Assembly (NCBI RefSeq): GCF_023016525.1
Contig: NZ_JALKCG010000001.1
Span: 1,054,001 to 1,118,000, forward strand
Source: Ancylobacter koreensis
GTDB taxonomy: Bacteria > Pseudomonadota > Alphaproteobacteria > Rhizobiales > Xanthobacteraceae
Length of the DNA: 64,000 bases
Reading direction: 5' to 3'
In this document: one piece after another, positions 1 through 10,804 of the stretch
Numbering within the stretch: position 1 is the stretch's first letter
How the letters are laid out: each line of letters begins with the position of its first letter
Program-made: the position numbers and the translations under genes
The notes under the pieces: generated by a model
The model's database searches: none
Told to the model about the DNA's origin: nothing
What the model saw: the letters and a program-made list of their open reading frames with translations, nothing else

Positions 1-658
1 CCTTCCACTGCTCGAGGCTCTCGCTCGGGTTGTTGGTGTTGGCCTCGATATGGCCGCCGGCGACCTGGATCGCCGCTTCGCTGCCGCTCTTGTAGGGGAT
101 GTAGGCGATGTCGGTGCCGGTGGCGCGCTCGATCAGCGTGACCACGGTCTCGTCGGCGTCCTTCGCCTTGGCGCCCGCCGCGCGGATCTTGCCCGGGGCG
201 GCCTTGGCCTTGTCGACGAACTCCTTGGCGGTGTTGATGCCGGAAGCCTTCGGGTTCGACCACAGGATGAAGACGTCGGACACCATGGCGGCGAGCGGCT
301 TCAGGTCGCTATAGGCGTAGTTCACCTTGGTGGTGAGCGGCAGGACGTAGGCATCCTGCGTGCCGAAATAGACCTTGTAGGCGCTGTCCGGATTGTCCTT
401 GGCGTAGGCGAAGGCTTCCGAGCCGCTGCCGCCGGGCTTGTTGACCACGAGGAGCGGGACCTTCACCAGGTTGTTCTTGGTGATCGCGGCCTGTACGACG
501 CGGGTGAAGATGTCCGAGCCGCCGCCCGGACCGGCCGAGACGACCAGCTCCACGGGACGGTCCGGCTGCCATTCTGCAAGGGCTGCCCCCGGCATGGCGA
601 AGCCGCAGCCCAGCGCCAAAGCCACCATGGCGCCTGCATGAGAAATGCGAATTGTCAT
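1..658 (-). CDS. Tripartite tricarboxylate transporter substrate-binding protein (Bug/TctC family), 3' part missing
   Basis: Periplasmic binding protein of a tripartite tricarboxylate (TTT) transporter. Only the first 219 codons are present; the rest lies beyond the left edge. The ATG at 658-656 follows a strong GGAGGAGAAG ribosome site. A signal peptide ends near ALA-EWQPDRPVELVV, the usual start of mature Bug proteins, and AGPGGGSD and the later IPYKSGSEA are family motifs. Bug proteins bind carboxylates, but the ligand cannot be read from sequence. It is divergent from ytfQ, so the 435-bp gap holds promoters for both. The membrane subunits (TctA/TctB) are not visible here. Confidence 0.9.
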   Translation of the reverse strand, partial: MTIRISHAGAMVALALGCGFAMPGAALAEWQPDRPVELVVSAGPGGGSDIFTRVVQAAITKNNLVKVPLLVVNKPGGSGSEAFAYAKDNPDSAYKVYFGTQDAYVLPLTTKVNYAYSDLKPLAAMVSDVFILWSNPKASGINTAKEFVDKAKAAPGKIRAAGAKAKDADETVVTLIERATGTDIAYIPYKSGSEAAIQVAGGHIEANTNNPSESLEQWK

Positions 659-911
659 GTCTTCTCCTCCCAGATTCCTGCGTGGCGCAAACATTGCCCA
701 AGCGGTTTTCGTGAGCCGGAAAGTGCCCGCCGCCCGTGGATCGGACGCCTGGCGGGTCTCCGGCTCAATTCCCCTGATGGCGATCGGGCTTGCGGCCGTC
801 CTGGCCGAAGTTCCGGCGCTCCAAGGATTGTTGTTGGCGAGGCTCGAAAGCGCCGCAGATCGTTCAACCAGGCCGGTTCGCCCTGCTCGCGGGGCCAACC
901 GGCATCCGTGT

Positions 912-923
912 ATCATATATGAT
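912..923. promoter_or_regulatory. Palindrome ATCATATATGAT, candidate operator for the GntR regulator at 5762
   Basis: ATCATATATGAT is a perfect 12-bp palindrome, extended by another TATGATA at 925-931. Short AT-rich palindromes of this kind are typical sites for FCD-type GntR regulators, and such a regulator is the fifth gene of the downstream operon. That it is the bound site is inference. Confidence 0.45.
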
Positions 924-990
924 CTATGATAATTTGCACGGAAAGATCAAGCCCTGTGCGGCGGTCTTTGCCCGTGCCCTTGGCGCAAAA

Positions 991-1007
991 AGTCAAACAG
1001 TATGACT
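991..1007. promoter_or_regulatory. Inverted repeat AGTCA-N7-TGACT upstream of ytfQ
   Basis: Five-base inverted repeat with a seven-base spacer about 90 bp before the ytfQ start. It could be a regulator half-site pair or part of a promoter; repeats this short also occur by chance. Confidence 0.25.
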
Positions 1008-1093
1008 ATTCAGCCGCGGTCTCTTGTGCCATAGATTCCCCCGTCCAGAAGCGTCCGAGACGTGGCGCGCAGACGACTTCACGGGAGAACGCC

Positions 1094-2059
1094 ATGAAAT
1101 TCAAAGCTTTGCTGCTTGCGACCGCCTTGTCCGGCACGCTGTTCTCCGTCGGCGCCCATGCCGCGGAGCTGACGGTCGGCTTTTCGCAGATCGGTTCGGA
1201 ATCGGGCTGGCGCGCCGCGGAGACCACGGTCTCCAAGGCCGAGGCCAAGAAGCGGAACATCAATTTCAAGATCGCCGACGCCCAGCAGAAGCAGGAGAAC
1301 CAGATCAAGGCCATCCGCTCCTTCATCGCGCAGGGCGTGGATGCGATCTTCCTCGCGCCGGTCGTGGCGACCGGCTGGGACTCGGTGCTGAAGGAGGCCA
1401 AGGAGGCCAATATCCCGGTCGTGCTGCTCGACCGCGACATCGACCCCTCGGGCAAGGAACTTTACCTGACCGCCGTGACGTCCGACAGCGTCGCCGAGGG
1501 CAAGGTCGCCGGCGAATGGCTGGTGAAGGCCGCGGCCGGCAAGCCGTGCAACGTGGTCGAGCTCCAGGGCACGGTCGGCGCCTCGGTCGCGACCAACCGC
1601 AAGAAGGGCTTCGAGGACGGCATCGCCGGCGCCTCGAACGTCAAGATCGTGCGCAGCCAGACCGGCGACTTCACTCGTGCCAAGGGCAAGGAGGTGATGG
1701 AGAGCTTCATCAAGGCCGAAGGCGGCGGCAAGAACATCTGCGCGGTCTATGCGCATAATGACGACATGATGGTCGGCGCCATCCAGGCGATGAAGGAAGC
1801 CGGCCTCAAGCCGGGCACCGACGTGCTCACCGTGTCGATCGACGCGGTGCCGGACATCTTCAAGGCCATGGCGGCGGGCGAGGCCAACGCCACGGTCGAG
1901 CTGACGCCGAACATGGCCGGCCCGGCCTTCGATGCCGTCGTCGCCTACAAGGCCAAGGGCACGGTTCCCCCGAAGTGGATCCAGACGGAATCGAAGCTCT
2001 ACACCCAGTCGGACAACCCGATGGCGGTCTACGAATCCAAGAAGGACCTCGGCTACTGA
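1094..2059 (+). CDS. ytfQ: Sugar ABC transporter periplasmic binding protein, YtfQ-type
   Basis: Periplasmic receptor for furanose sugars (galactofuranose in E. coli; arabinofuranose-type sugars are plausible). The 321-residue protein resembles E. coli YtfQ along its whole length: TVGFSQIGSESGWRAAET at the mature N-terminus, KIADAQQKQENQIKA, FIAPVV-like APVVATGW, NVVELQGTVGASVA, and VELTPNMAGPAFDA near the C-terminus. Residues 1-27 are a Sec signal peptide ending AHA-AEL. The ATG at 1094 is preferred to upstream in-frame starts because the signal peptide begins there. First gene of the importer, followed by ytfR, ytfT and yjfF in E. coli order. Confidence 0.95.
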   Translation: MKFKALLLATALSGTLFSVGAHAAELTVGFSQIGSESGWRAAETTVSKAEAKKRNINFKIADAQQKQENQIKAIRSFIAQGVDAIFLAPVVATGWDSVLKEAKEANIPVVLLDRDIDPSGKELYLTAVTSDSVAEGKVAGEWLVKAAAGKPCNVVELQGTVGASVATNRKKGFEDGIAGASNVKIVRSQTGDFTRAKGKEVMESFIKAEGGGKNICAVYAHNDDMMVGAIQAMKEAGLKPGTDVLTVSIDAVPDIFKAMAAGEANATVELTPNMAGPAFDAVVAYKAKGTVPPKWIQTESKLYTQSDNPMAVYESKKDLGY

Positions 2060-2069
2060 GCCGACCGCG

Positions 2070-2089
2070 CCGGGCGCCACGGCGCCCGG
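2070..2089 (+). other. Intercistronic hairpin between ytfQ and ytfR
   Basis: CCGGGCGCC-AC-GGCGCCCGG is a perfect 9-bp stem with a 2-base loop, 11 bases after the ytfQ stop. There is no T-tract, so a full terminator is unlikely. Hairpins directly after binding-protein genes commonly stabilise that part of the mRNA so that receptor is made in excess; a similar one follows chvE. Confidence 0.6.
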
Positions 2090-2153
2090 CCCTGCTCGGC
2101 CGTGGCGCGTCCTCGCCGGCGCGCCACGGCTGAAGGTTCCCTTGGAGGCCCCC

Positions 2154-3719
<1,566 letters not shown>

Positions 3720-3730
3720 GGGCAAGCAGC

Positions 3731-4735
3731 ATGAGGGTGAACGGATTGGCACGGCGCCTTCCCTCCATCGGCACCTCGCAGATCGTGGCACTGCTGGTGA
3801 TCCTCGCGGCGAACTGGATCGTGTCGCCGCAGTTCTTCGACATCCGCATGCAGGACGGGCGGCTGTTCGGCAGCCTCATCGACGTGCTCAACCGCGGCGC
3901 GCCGGTGGCGCTGCTGTCCATCGGCATGGTTCTCGTCATCGCCATGCGGGGGATCGACCTGTCGGTCGGCGCGGTGATGGCGATCTGCGGCGCCATCGCG
4001 GCCAGCCTCGCCGACAGCCACGCGCTCCCGGTGGTGCTGGCGGCGGCGCTGGGCGCTGGGCTCGCCTGCGGCCTGTGGAACGGCTTCCTCGTCGCCGTGC
4101 TCGGCATCCAGCCCATCGTTGCGACGCTCATCCTCATGGTGGCAGGCCGGGGCATCGCCCAGCTCATCACCGAAGGGCGCATCGTCACCTTCACCTCGCC
4201 CGACCTCGCCTTTCTCGGCGGCGGCTCGGTGCTCGGCCTGCCCACGCCGGTGGTGCTCACGCTCGGCATGCTGGTGCTGACATTGCTCATCGTCCGCGGC
4301 ACCGCGCTCTGCCTGATGATCGAGGCGACCGGCGGCAATCCGCGCGCCGCCGCGCTGGCCGGCATCGGGACGAAGCTGATCACGGTCGCCGTCTATATGT
4401 GGAGCGGGCTGTGCGCCGCGCTCGCAGGCATCGTCGCCAGCGCCGACATTCTCGGCGCCGACGCCAACAATGCCGGGCTGTGGCTGGAGCTCGATGCCAT
4501 CCTCGCCGTGGTGATCGGCGGCACCTCGCTGTTCGGCGGGCGCTTCTCCATCATCCTGGCGGTGGTCGGCGCGCTGATCATCCAGGCGATGAACACCGGC
4601 ATCCTGCTCTCCGGCTTCCCGCCCGAGACCAATCTGGTGGTGAAGGCGGTCGTCGTGCTCACCGTGCTGCTGGCGCAGTCGCCCCGGCTCGGCGGCTATT
4701 TCGCCGGCCTGCCCTTCAACCGCCCGAAGCCGTGA
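3731..4735 (+). CDS. ytfT: Sugar ABC transporter permease, YtfT-type
   Basis: Inner-membrane permease, one half of the furanose channel. It has multiple hydrophobic segments, the family motif GIDLSVGAVMA, and the block LGADANNAGLWLELDAILAV followed by VIGGTSLFGGRF, matching E. coli YtfT closely, as does NTGILLSGFPPETN near the end. Two in-frame ATGs exist: 3716, overlapping the ytfR stop as ATGA, and 3731, preceded by GAGGG eight bases away. I chose 3731 for its ribosome site; the difference is five residues. Confidence 0.92.
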   Translation: MRVNGLARRLPSIGTSQIVALLVILAANWIVSPQFFDIRMQDGRLFGSLIDVLNRGAPVALLSIGMVLVIAMRGIDLSVGAVMAICGAIAASLADSHALPVVLAAALGAGLACGLWNGFLVAVLGIQPIVATLILMVAGRGIAQLITEGRIVTFTSPDLAFLGGGSVLGLPTPVVLTLGMLVLTLLIVRGTALCLMIEATGGNPRAAALAGIGTKLITVAVYMWSGLCAALAGIVASADILGADANNAGLWLELDAILAVVIGGTSLFGGRFSIILAVVGALIIQAMNTGILLSGFPPETNLVVKAVVVLTVLLAQSPRLGGYFAGLPFNRPKP

Positions 4736-4745
4736 GGAGGCCGCC

Positions 4746-5765
4746 GTGAAGCGTTCGCCCGCCGCCTCACTTCTTGCCCGGCTCATGCCGGTGCTGGCGA
4801 CCACCGCCGTCTTCATCGCCGGCTTCCTGATCTGTTCGGCGGCCTATCCGAACTTCGCGTCGCTGCGCGTGGTCATGAACCTGCTCACCGACAATGCCTT
4901 CCTCGGCATCGTCGCCGTGGGCATGACGTTCGTCATCATCTCGGGCGGCATCGACCTGTCGGTCGGCTCGGTCATCGGATTCACCACCGTGTTCCTGGCG
5001 CTGGCGATCGAGCGGTGGGGTTTTCCGCCGCTGCTTGCCTTCCTGGTCATCCTGGCGGTGTGCGCCATCTTCGGCGCCGCCATGGGCGCGGTGATCCAGT
5101 ATTTCGAGCTGCCCCCCTTCATCGTCACGCTGGCCGGCATGTTCCTGGCGCGCGGGGTGAGCTTCCTGCTGTCGACCGAATCGATCCCGATCACCGCCGA
5201 TCTCTATTCCCATCTCGCCGACCATGCCGTGCGGCTCGGCGGCGGGGCGCGGCTCACCGTGCCGGCCATGATCATGCTCGCCGTGGTCCTCGGCGGCATG
5301 GTGCTGCTGCACCTCACCCGCTTCGGCGCCAATGTCTATGCGCTCGGCGGCTCGCGCACGGCCACCGGCCTGATGGGCATCAACGTTCCCCGCACCACGG
5401 TGGCGATCTACACGCTCTCCAGCGTGTTGGCCGGGCTCGCGGGTATCGTGTTCTCGCTCTACACCTCGTCGGGCTACTCGCTCTCCGCCGTCGGCGTCGA
5501 ACTCGACGCCATCGCGGCGGTGGTGATCGGCGGCACGCTGCTGTCGGGCGGCTACGGCTTCGTCTTCGGCTCCTTCCTCGGCGTGCTGATCCAGGGCCTC
5601 ATCCAGACCTACATCAGCTTCGACGGCTCGCTGTCGAGCTGGTGGGCGAAGATCGCCACCGGGCTGCTGCTCTTCGCCTTCATCGCGTTCCAGCAGCTCA
5701 CACTCCATCTCGCCCGCCGCCCGAGGCGCCGCCCGCGCCTCGCCACCGCAGGAGCCGCGCCGTGA
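4746..5765 (+). CDS. yjfF: Sugar ABC transporter permease, YjfF-type
   Basis: Second permease of the furanose importer, 339 residues. Resembles E. coli YjfF: LTDNAFLGIVAVGMTFVI, GGIDLSVGSVIGFT, VGVELDAIAAVVIGGTLLSG and QTYISFDGSLSSWWAKIA. It starts with GTG directly after an ideal AGGAGG site at 4735-4740. The C-terminal ~20 residues are Arg/Ala-rich and cytosolic. Its TGA overlaps the GTG of the next gene (GTGA), suggesting translational coupling to the regulator. Confidence 0.93.
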   Translation: MKRSPAASLLARLMPVLATTAVFIAGFLICSAAYPNFASLRVVMNLLTDNAFLGIVAVGMTFVIISGGIDLSVGSVIGFTTVFLALAIERWGFPPLLAFLVILAVCAIFGAAMGAVIQYFELPPFIVTLAGMFLARGVSFLLSTESIPITADLYSHLADHAVRLGGGARLTVPAMIMLAVVLGGMVLLHLTRFGANVYALGGSRTATGLMGINVPRTTVAIYTLSSVLAGLAGIVFSLYTSSGYSLSAVGVELDAIAAVVIGGTLLSGGYGFVFGSFLGVLIQGLIQTYISFDGSLSSWWAKIATGLLLFAFIAFQQLTLHLARRPRRRPRLATAGAAP

Positions 5766-6484
5766 CTTCGCAGATCATCGTCATCCCGGCCCGCCGCTCC
5801 CATTCCAACCATGCGGAAGTGGCCCGCACCATCGGCATCGACATCATCGCCGGCCGTTATAGTGAAGGCGCCAAGCTGCCGGGCGATGCCGAACTGACGC
5901 TGATCTTCGGCGTGTCGCGGCCGGTGCTGCGCGAGAGCGTGAAGACGCTGGTGGCCAAGGGCCTGCTCTCGACCAAGGCGCGCGTCGGCACGGTGGTGCG
6001 CGAGCGTGCCGCCTGGAACATGTTCGACGCCGACGTGCTGGCCTGGCATCTCGATGCCGGCATCGACAAGCGCTTCCTGCGCGACCTCTCGGAAATCCGC
6101 CTCGCGGTGGAGCCGCGCGCCGCCGCGCTCGCCGCCGAGCGCCGCAGCGAGGACCAGCTCGCGCTGATGCGCCGCGCCGTCGCCCGGATGAAGGACGAGC
6201 CCGGCGCCTCCGAAGGCTTCGCCGAAGCCGACCTGACGCTGCATGTGGAGGTCGCCGCCGCCTCGGGCAATCCATTCATGCGCTCGGTCGGCGCGGTCAT
6301 CGAGGCGGCGCTGCGCGCTTCCTTCGTGCTCTCCGCCCCGGGCGACGCGCGCGAGCACGACATCGCGGTTGCCGCCCATGAGCGCATCGTCGAGGCCATC
6401 GCTGATGCCGATGGCGAGGCCGCCGCCGCCGCCATGACCAATGTGATTTTCAACGGCCTGCGCCGCCACGGCGCGGCCGGCTGA
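5762..6484 (+). CDS. GntR-family transcriptional regulator with FCD domain (DgoR-like)
   Basis: Probable local repressor of the sugar block. A winged helix (about residues 15-80) contains GVSRPVLRESVKTLVAKGLL followed by the wing RVGTVV. An all-helical FCD ligand domain follows, with the spaced Asp/His pattern DLTLHVEVAAASGNP and a later AAHERIVEAI, which normally bind metal and a carboxylate ligand. DgoR in this subfamily senses galactonate, fitting the aldonate genes around it, but arabinonate or 2-keto-3-deoxy sugars are equally possible. GTG start overlaps the yjfF stop. 240 residues. Confidence 0.88.
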   Translation: MTSQIIVIPARRSHSNHAEVARTIGIDIIAGRYSEGAKLPGDAELTLIFGVSRPVLRESVKTLVAKGLLSTKARVGTVVRERAAWNMFDADVLAWHLDAGIDKRFLRDLSEIRLAVEPRAAALAAERRSEDQLALMRRAVARMKDEPGASEGFAEADLTLHVEVAAASGNPFMRSVGAVIEAALRASFVLSAPGDAREHDIAVAAHERIVEAIADADGEAAAAAMTNVIFNGLRRHGAAG

Positions 6485-6496
6485 ACGGGTGCCGAT

Positions 6497-8263
6497 ATGA
6501 GCGATGACGGAACGAGCAACGACGACAGGAAGACGCTGCGCAGCCAGAAGCCTTTGCGCAGCCAGGCCTGGTTCGGCCGTCAGGACAAGATGGGCTTCTA
6601 CTATCGCTCGTTCCTGAAGAATTCCGGCCAGCCGCAGGACCGTTTCGACGGACGCCCGGTGATCGGCATCTGCAACACCTGGTCCGAGCTCACCCCCTGC
6701 AACATCCATTTCCGCGACCTTGCCGAGCATGTGCGGCGCGGCGTGCTGGACGCGGGCGGCTATCCCCTGGAGTTCCCTGTCTCCTCGCTCGGCGAGGTGA
6801 CGATGCGCCCCACCGCCATGCTGTTCCGCAACCTCGCCTCGATGGATGTGGAGGAAGCGATCCGTGCGCACCCGCTCGACGGCGTGGTGCTGCTGATGGG
6901 CTGCGACAAGACCACGCCGGCCCTGCTGATGGGCGCGGCCTCGGCCGATCTGCCGGCCATCGGCGTCTCCGGCGGTCCGCAGCTGCGCGGAAATTATCGC
7001 GGGCAGATCATCGGCTCGGGCACCAACATCATCTCGATGAGCGAGCAACTGCGCGCCGGCGAGATCACCATGGCCGAGTTTCACGAGGCGGAAGCGGGCA
7101 TGAACCGCTCCTCCGGCTCCTGCATGACCATGGGCACCGCCTCCACCATGGCCTCGATGGTGGAAGCGCTCGGCATCGGCCTGCCGGAGAACGCCGCCAT
7201 TCCGGCGGTGGACGCCCGCCGCAACCTGCTGGCCCGCATGGCCGGCCGGCGCATCGTCGAGATGGTGCAGGAGGACCTGAAACCCTCCGACATCCTCACC
7301 CGCGCCGCCTTCGAGAACGCCATCCGCACGCTGGCGGCCATCGGCGGTTCCACCAATGCGGTGGTGCATCTGCTCGCCATCGCCGGCCGGGTCGGCATCG
7401 AGCTGACGCTGGCCGATTTCGATCGGCTGGGGCGCGACATCCACTGCCTCGTCGACCTGATGCCGTCCGGCCGCTTCCTGATGGAGGATTTCTACTATGC
7501 CGGCGGCCTGCCGGCGGTGCTGCGCGTGCTCGGCGAGCGCGGCCTGCTCAACAAGGACGCCCGCACGGTGAACGGCCGCACGATCTGGGAGAATGTCGAA
7601 AAGGCGCCGAACTGGAACCCGGAGGTCATCACCCCCTTCGAGGCGCCGTTCAAGCCGGAAGCCGGCATCGCCATCCTCACCGGCAACCTCGCCCCGGACG
7701 GCGCCGTCATCAAGCCGTCCGCCGCTTCGCCCGAGCTGATGCAGCACACCGGCCGGGCCGTGGTGTTCGAGAGCGTCGAGGAGATGCACCATGCGGTAAA
7801 CGACGAGACGCTCGACATCGACGCCTCCTGCATCATGGTGCTGAAGCATTGCGGGCCGAAGGGCTACCCCGGCATGGCGGAAGTCGGCAACATGCCGCTG
7901 CCCGCCAAGCTCTTGCGCGAGGGCGTGCGCGACATGATCCGCATTTCCGATGCCCGCATGTCCGGCACCGCCTATGGCACCGTGGTGCTGCATGTCGCGC
8001 CGGAGGCCACCGCCGGCGGGCCGCTGGCGCTGGTGAAGAACGGCGATCTCATCACGCTCGACGTGCCCGCCCGCTCGCTGCACCTGCATGTGAGCGCCGA
8101 AGACCTAGCCGCCCGCCGCGCCGCCTGGGTGGCGCCGGCCCCGCACGCCACGCGCGGCTACCAGCGGCTCTACATCGACCATGTGCTGCAGGCCGATCGC
8201 GGCGCGGATTTCGACTTTCTGGTCGGGCGTTCGGGTTCGCCCGTTCCCCGCGACAATCACTGA
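6497..8263 (+). CDS. L-arabinonate dehydratase-type IlvD/Edd dehydratase
   Basis: Removes water from an aldonate (L-arabinonate, probably also D-galactonate or D-fuconate) to give the 2-keto-3-deoxy acid. 588 residues, the usual length for the sugar-acid branch of the IlvD/Edd family. Fe-S cysteines are visible at C59 (ICNTWSELTPCN), C136 (MGCDKTTPA) and C209 (SGSCMTMGTAS). The C-terminal DARMSGTAYGTVVLH is the substrate-side motif. Neighbours carry the next two steps of L-arabinose oxidation, which is the main reason for the specificity call. Twelve bases separate it from the GntR gene. Confidence 0.88.
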   Translation: MSDDGTSNDDRKTLRSQKPLRSQAWFGRQDKMGFYYRSFLKNSGQPQDRFDGRPVIGICNTWSELTPCNIHFRDLAEHVRRGVLDAGGYPLEFPVSSLGEVTMRPTAMLFRNLASMDVEEAIRAHPLDGVVLLMGCDKTTPALLMGAASADLPAIGVSGGPQLRGNYRGQIIGSGTNIISMSEQLRAGEITMAEFHEAEAGMNRSSGSCMTMGTASTMASMVEALGIGLPENAAIPAVDARRNLLARMAGRRIVEMVQEDLKPSDILTRAAFENAIRTLAAIGGSTNAVVHLLAIAGRVGIELTLADFDRLGRDIHCLVDLMPSGRFLMEDFYYAGGLPAVLRVLGERGLLNKDARTVNGRTIWENVEKAPNWNPEVITPFEAPFKPEAGIAILTGNLAPDGAVIKPSAASPELMQHTGRAVVFESVEEMHHAVNDETLDIDASCIMVLKHCGPKGYPGMAEVGNMPLPAKLLREGVRDMIRISDARMSGTAYGTVVLHVAPEATAGGPLALVKNGDLITLDVPARSLHLHVSAEDLAARRAAWVAPAPHATRGYQRLYIDHVLQADRGADFDFLVGRSGSPVPRDNH

Positions 8264-8271
8264 GGTGCAGG

Positions 8272-9204
8272 ATGACCAGCCTTTCCGCCGCCGGCCCATA
8301 TAAGGGCGTGTTTCCGGTCGCGCCGACCGTGTTCGACGCCGAGGGCCGGCTCGACCTCGCCGGCCAGCAGCGCGCCATCGACTTCATGATCGATGCCGGC
8401 TCGCACGGCCTGTGCATCCTCGCCAATTTCTCCGAGCAGTTCGTGCTGGCGGACGACGAGCGCGATCTCGTCATGACCACGGTGCTGGAACATGTGGCCG
8501 GCCGGGTGCCGGTCATCGTCACCACCACCCATTTCGCCACCCATATCTGCGCCGAGCGCTCGCGCCGGGCACAGGAGGCGGGGGCGGCGATGGTGATGAT
8601 CATGCCGCCCTATCACGGCGCCACCTTCCGCGTGCCGGAGCCGGCGATCTACGATTTCTACCGCGCGGTTTCCGACGCCATCGACATCCCGATCATGGTG
8701 CAGGACGCCCCCGTCGCCGGCACGCCGCTCTCCGTGGCGTTCCTCGCCCGGATGGCGAAGGAGATCGAGCACCTCGCCTATTTCAAGATCGAGGTGCCGC
8801 AGGCGGCGAACAAGCTGCGCGCGCTGATCGAGGCCGGCGGCGATTCCATCGTCGGCCCGTGGGACGGCGAGGAGGCGATCACCCTGATGGCCGACCTCGA
8901 TGCGGGGGCCACCGGCGCCATGACCGGCGGCGGCTATCCCGACGGCATCCGGCAGATCCTCGACCCCTATGTCGCGGGCGACCGCGAGGCGGCGATCGAC
9001 GCCTATATGCGCTGGCTGCCGCTGATCAATTACGAGAACCGGCAGGCCGGCATCGCCACCGCCAAGGTGCTGATGAAGGAGGGCGGCGTGATCGCACACG
9101 ACACCATGCGCGCGCCGCTCGCCGGGCCGCACCCCGCGACCCGCGCCGGGCTGATCGAGATCGCCCGCCGCCTCGATCCGCTCGTGCTGCGCTGGGGCAA
9201 GTGA
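8272..9204 (+). CDS. L-2-keto-3-deoxyarabinonate dehydratase (DHDPS/NAL superfamily)
   Basis: Converts L-2-keto-3-deoxyarabinonate to alpha-ketoglutarate semialdehyde through a Schiff base. A TIM-barrel protein of 310 residues; the Schiff-base lysine is K172 in [20 protein letters not shown] and [23 protein letters not shown] are distinctive for the Azospirillum-type dehydratase rather than for dihydrodipicolinate synthase. It lies between the dehydratase that makes its substrate and the dehydrogenase that uses its product. Start ATG 8272, eight bases after the preceding stop codon. Confidence 0.87.
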   Translation: MTSLSAAGPYKGVFPVAPTVFDAEGRLDLAGQQRAIDFMIDAGSHGLCILANFSEQFVLADDERDLVMTTVLEHVAGRVPVIVTTTHFATHICAERSRRAQEAGAAMVMIMPPYHGATFRVPEPAIYDFYRAVSDAIDIPIMVQDAPVAGTPLSVAFLARMAKEIEHLAYFKIEVPQAANKLRALIEAGGDSIVGPWDGEEAITLMADLDAGATGAMTGGGYPDGIRQILDPYVAGDREAAIDAYMRWLPLINYENRQAGIATAKVLMKEGGVIAHDTMRAPLAGPHPATRAGLIEIARRLDPLVLRWGK

Positions 9205-9217
9205 GAGGGGAAGTGAG

Positions 9218-10804
9218 ATGATCACCGGCGAAACCCTCATCGGTTCGCGCGACGTCACCGCACCGGCGACGTTCCGCGCCGTCGATCCCGCGCGCAACGT
9301 CGCGATCGAGCCGGCCTTCAGCGAGGCGGGGCCGGCCGAGGTCGACGTCGCCGCCGGCCTCGCGGCCGAGGCCTTTCCGGCCTATCGCGCGACCTCGCCG
9401 GAGGTGCGCGCGGCCTTCCTCGATCTGATCGCCTTGAGGATCGAGACCCTCGGCGACGCGCTGATCGAGCGCGCCATGCTGGAAACCGGCCTGCCGGCCG
9501 CGCGGCTCGCCGGCGAGCGTGCCCGCACCACCGGCCAGCTTCGGCTGTTCGCCAGCTGGGTGCGGGCCGGCGGGGCCGACGAGCCGCGCCTCGACAGCCC
9601 GCTGCCGGATCGCATGCCACTGCCGCGCGTCGATCTGCGCCTGCGCCATATCGGCATCGGGCCGGTGGCGGTGTTCGGCGCCTCGAATTTCCCGCTCGCC
9701 TTCTCCGTCGCCGGGGGAGACACCGCCTCGGCGCTGGCGGCCGGCTGTCCGGTCATCGTCAAGGGCCATCCCGCCCATCCCGGCACCTCGGAGCTGGTGG
9801 GCCGGGCGATCCGCGACGCGGTTCAGGAGAGCGGCCTGCCGGAAGGCGTGTTCTCGCTCCTCACCGGCCGCTCGAACGAATTGGGCGGCGCGCTGGTGGC
9901 CGATCCCCGCATCAAGGCGGTGGGCTTCACCGGCTCGCGCGCCGGCGGGCTGGCGCTGTGCCGCATCGCCGCGAACCGGCCCGAGCCGATCCCGGTCTTC
10001 GCCGAGATGAGCAGCATCAACCCGGTGTTCCTGCTGCCCGCCGCGCTGGCGGAGCGGGCCGAGGCGCTGGCCGCCGGTTTCGTTTCCTCGCTGACGCTGG
10101 GCGCCGGGCAGTTCTGCACCAATCCCGGCCTCGTCATCGCGATTGCCGGCGCGGGCCTCGACCGCTTCCTCGCCGCCGCCGGCAAGGCGGTGGAGGCGGC
10201 ACCGGCCGCGACCATGCTCACGCCCGGCATTGCGGACGCCTATGGCAAGGGCGTCGCGACGCTGGAGGGGAGCGCGGAGGTGACGGAAGTCGCGCGCGGT
10301 GCCGAGGGCGGACCGAACGGCTGCCGGCCGGCCCTCTTCGTCACCGAGGCGGCCGCGTTCCTGCGCGAGCCGGTTCTCTCCCATGAGGTGTTCGGCGCCT
10401 CGTCGCTGGTCATACGCTGCGCCGCCGCCGACGAAATGCTTGCCGTCGCCCGCGCGCTGGAAGGCCAGCTCACCGCGACGCTGCATCTGACGCCGGCGGA
10501 TCACACCCTCGCGGCGCGCCTGCTGCCGGTGCTGGAGGAAAAGGCGGGGCGCATCCTCGCCAATGGCTGGCCGACCGGCGTCGAGGTCTGCCACGCCATG
10601 GTGCATGGCGGCCCGTTCCCCGCCACCTCCGACCCGCGCTCGACCTCGGTCGGCACGCTCGCCATCCGGCGCTTCCTGCGACCCGTCTGTTACCAGGACC
10701 TGCCGGAGAACCTGCTGCCCGCCGCCGTGCAGGCGGGAAATCCGCTGCGCCTGCCGCGCCTCGTCGACGGCGCGCCCGAAACCTCCGGGGAGGCCCGCCC
10801 GTGA
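9218..10804 (+). CDS. Alpha-ketoglutarate semialdehyde dehydrogenase
   Basis: Oxidises 2,5-dioxopentanoate to 2-oxoglutarate with NAD(P)+. An aldehyde dehydrogenase of 528 residues with catalytic C300 (GQFCTNPG) and general-base E263 (FAEMSSINP); [24 protein letters not shown] is the Rossmann segment of the KGSADH branch, as is the C-terminal [21 protein letters not shown]. It is the common last step for arabinose/xylose oxidation and hydroxyproline degradation, and the only such enzyme in this window although both pathways are encoded. Its TGA overlaps the next GTG. Confidence 0.9.
   Translation: MITGETLIGSRDVTAPATFRAVDPARNVAIEPAFSEAGPAEVDVAAGLAAEAFPAYRATSPEVRAAFLDLIALRIETLGDALIERAMLETGLPAARLAGERARTTGQLRLFASWVRAGGADEPRLDSPLPDRMPLPRVDLRLRHIGIGPVAVFGASNFPLAFSVAGGDTASALAAGCPVIVKGHPAHPGTSELVGRAIRDAVQESGLPEGVFSLLTGRSNELGGALVADPRIKAVGFTGSRAGGLALCRIAANRPEPIPVFAEMSSINPVFLLPAALAERAEALAAGFVSSLTLGAGQFCTNPGLVIAIAGAGLDRFLAAAGKAVEAAPAATMLTPGIADAYGKGVATLEGSAEVTEVARGAEGGPNGCRPALFVTEAAAFLREPVLSHEVFGASSLVIRCAAADEMLAVARALEGQLTATLHLTPADHTLAARLLPVLEEKAGRILANGWPTGVEVCHAMVHGGPFPATSDPRSTSVGTLAIRRFLRPVCYQDLPENLLPAAVQAGNPLRLPRLVDGAPETSGEARP

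Larger units (their letters stand above)
659..1093. promoter_or_regulatory. Divergent intergenic region between the Bug protein gene and ytfQ
   Basis: No convincing gene lies in these 435 bp. The stretch from about 905 to 940 is AT-rich compared with its surroundings and holds a perfect 12-bp palindrome (separate entry). A second inverted repeat, AGTCA-7-TGACT, lies at 991-1007. Promoters for both flanking operons are expected here; I cannot place -35/-10 boxes reliably. Confidence 0.6.
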
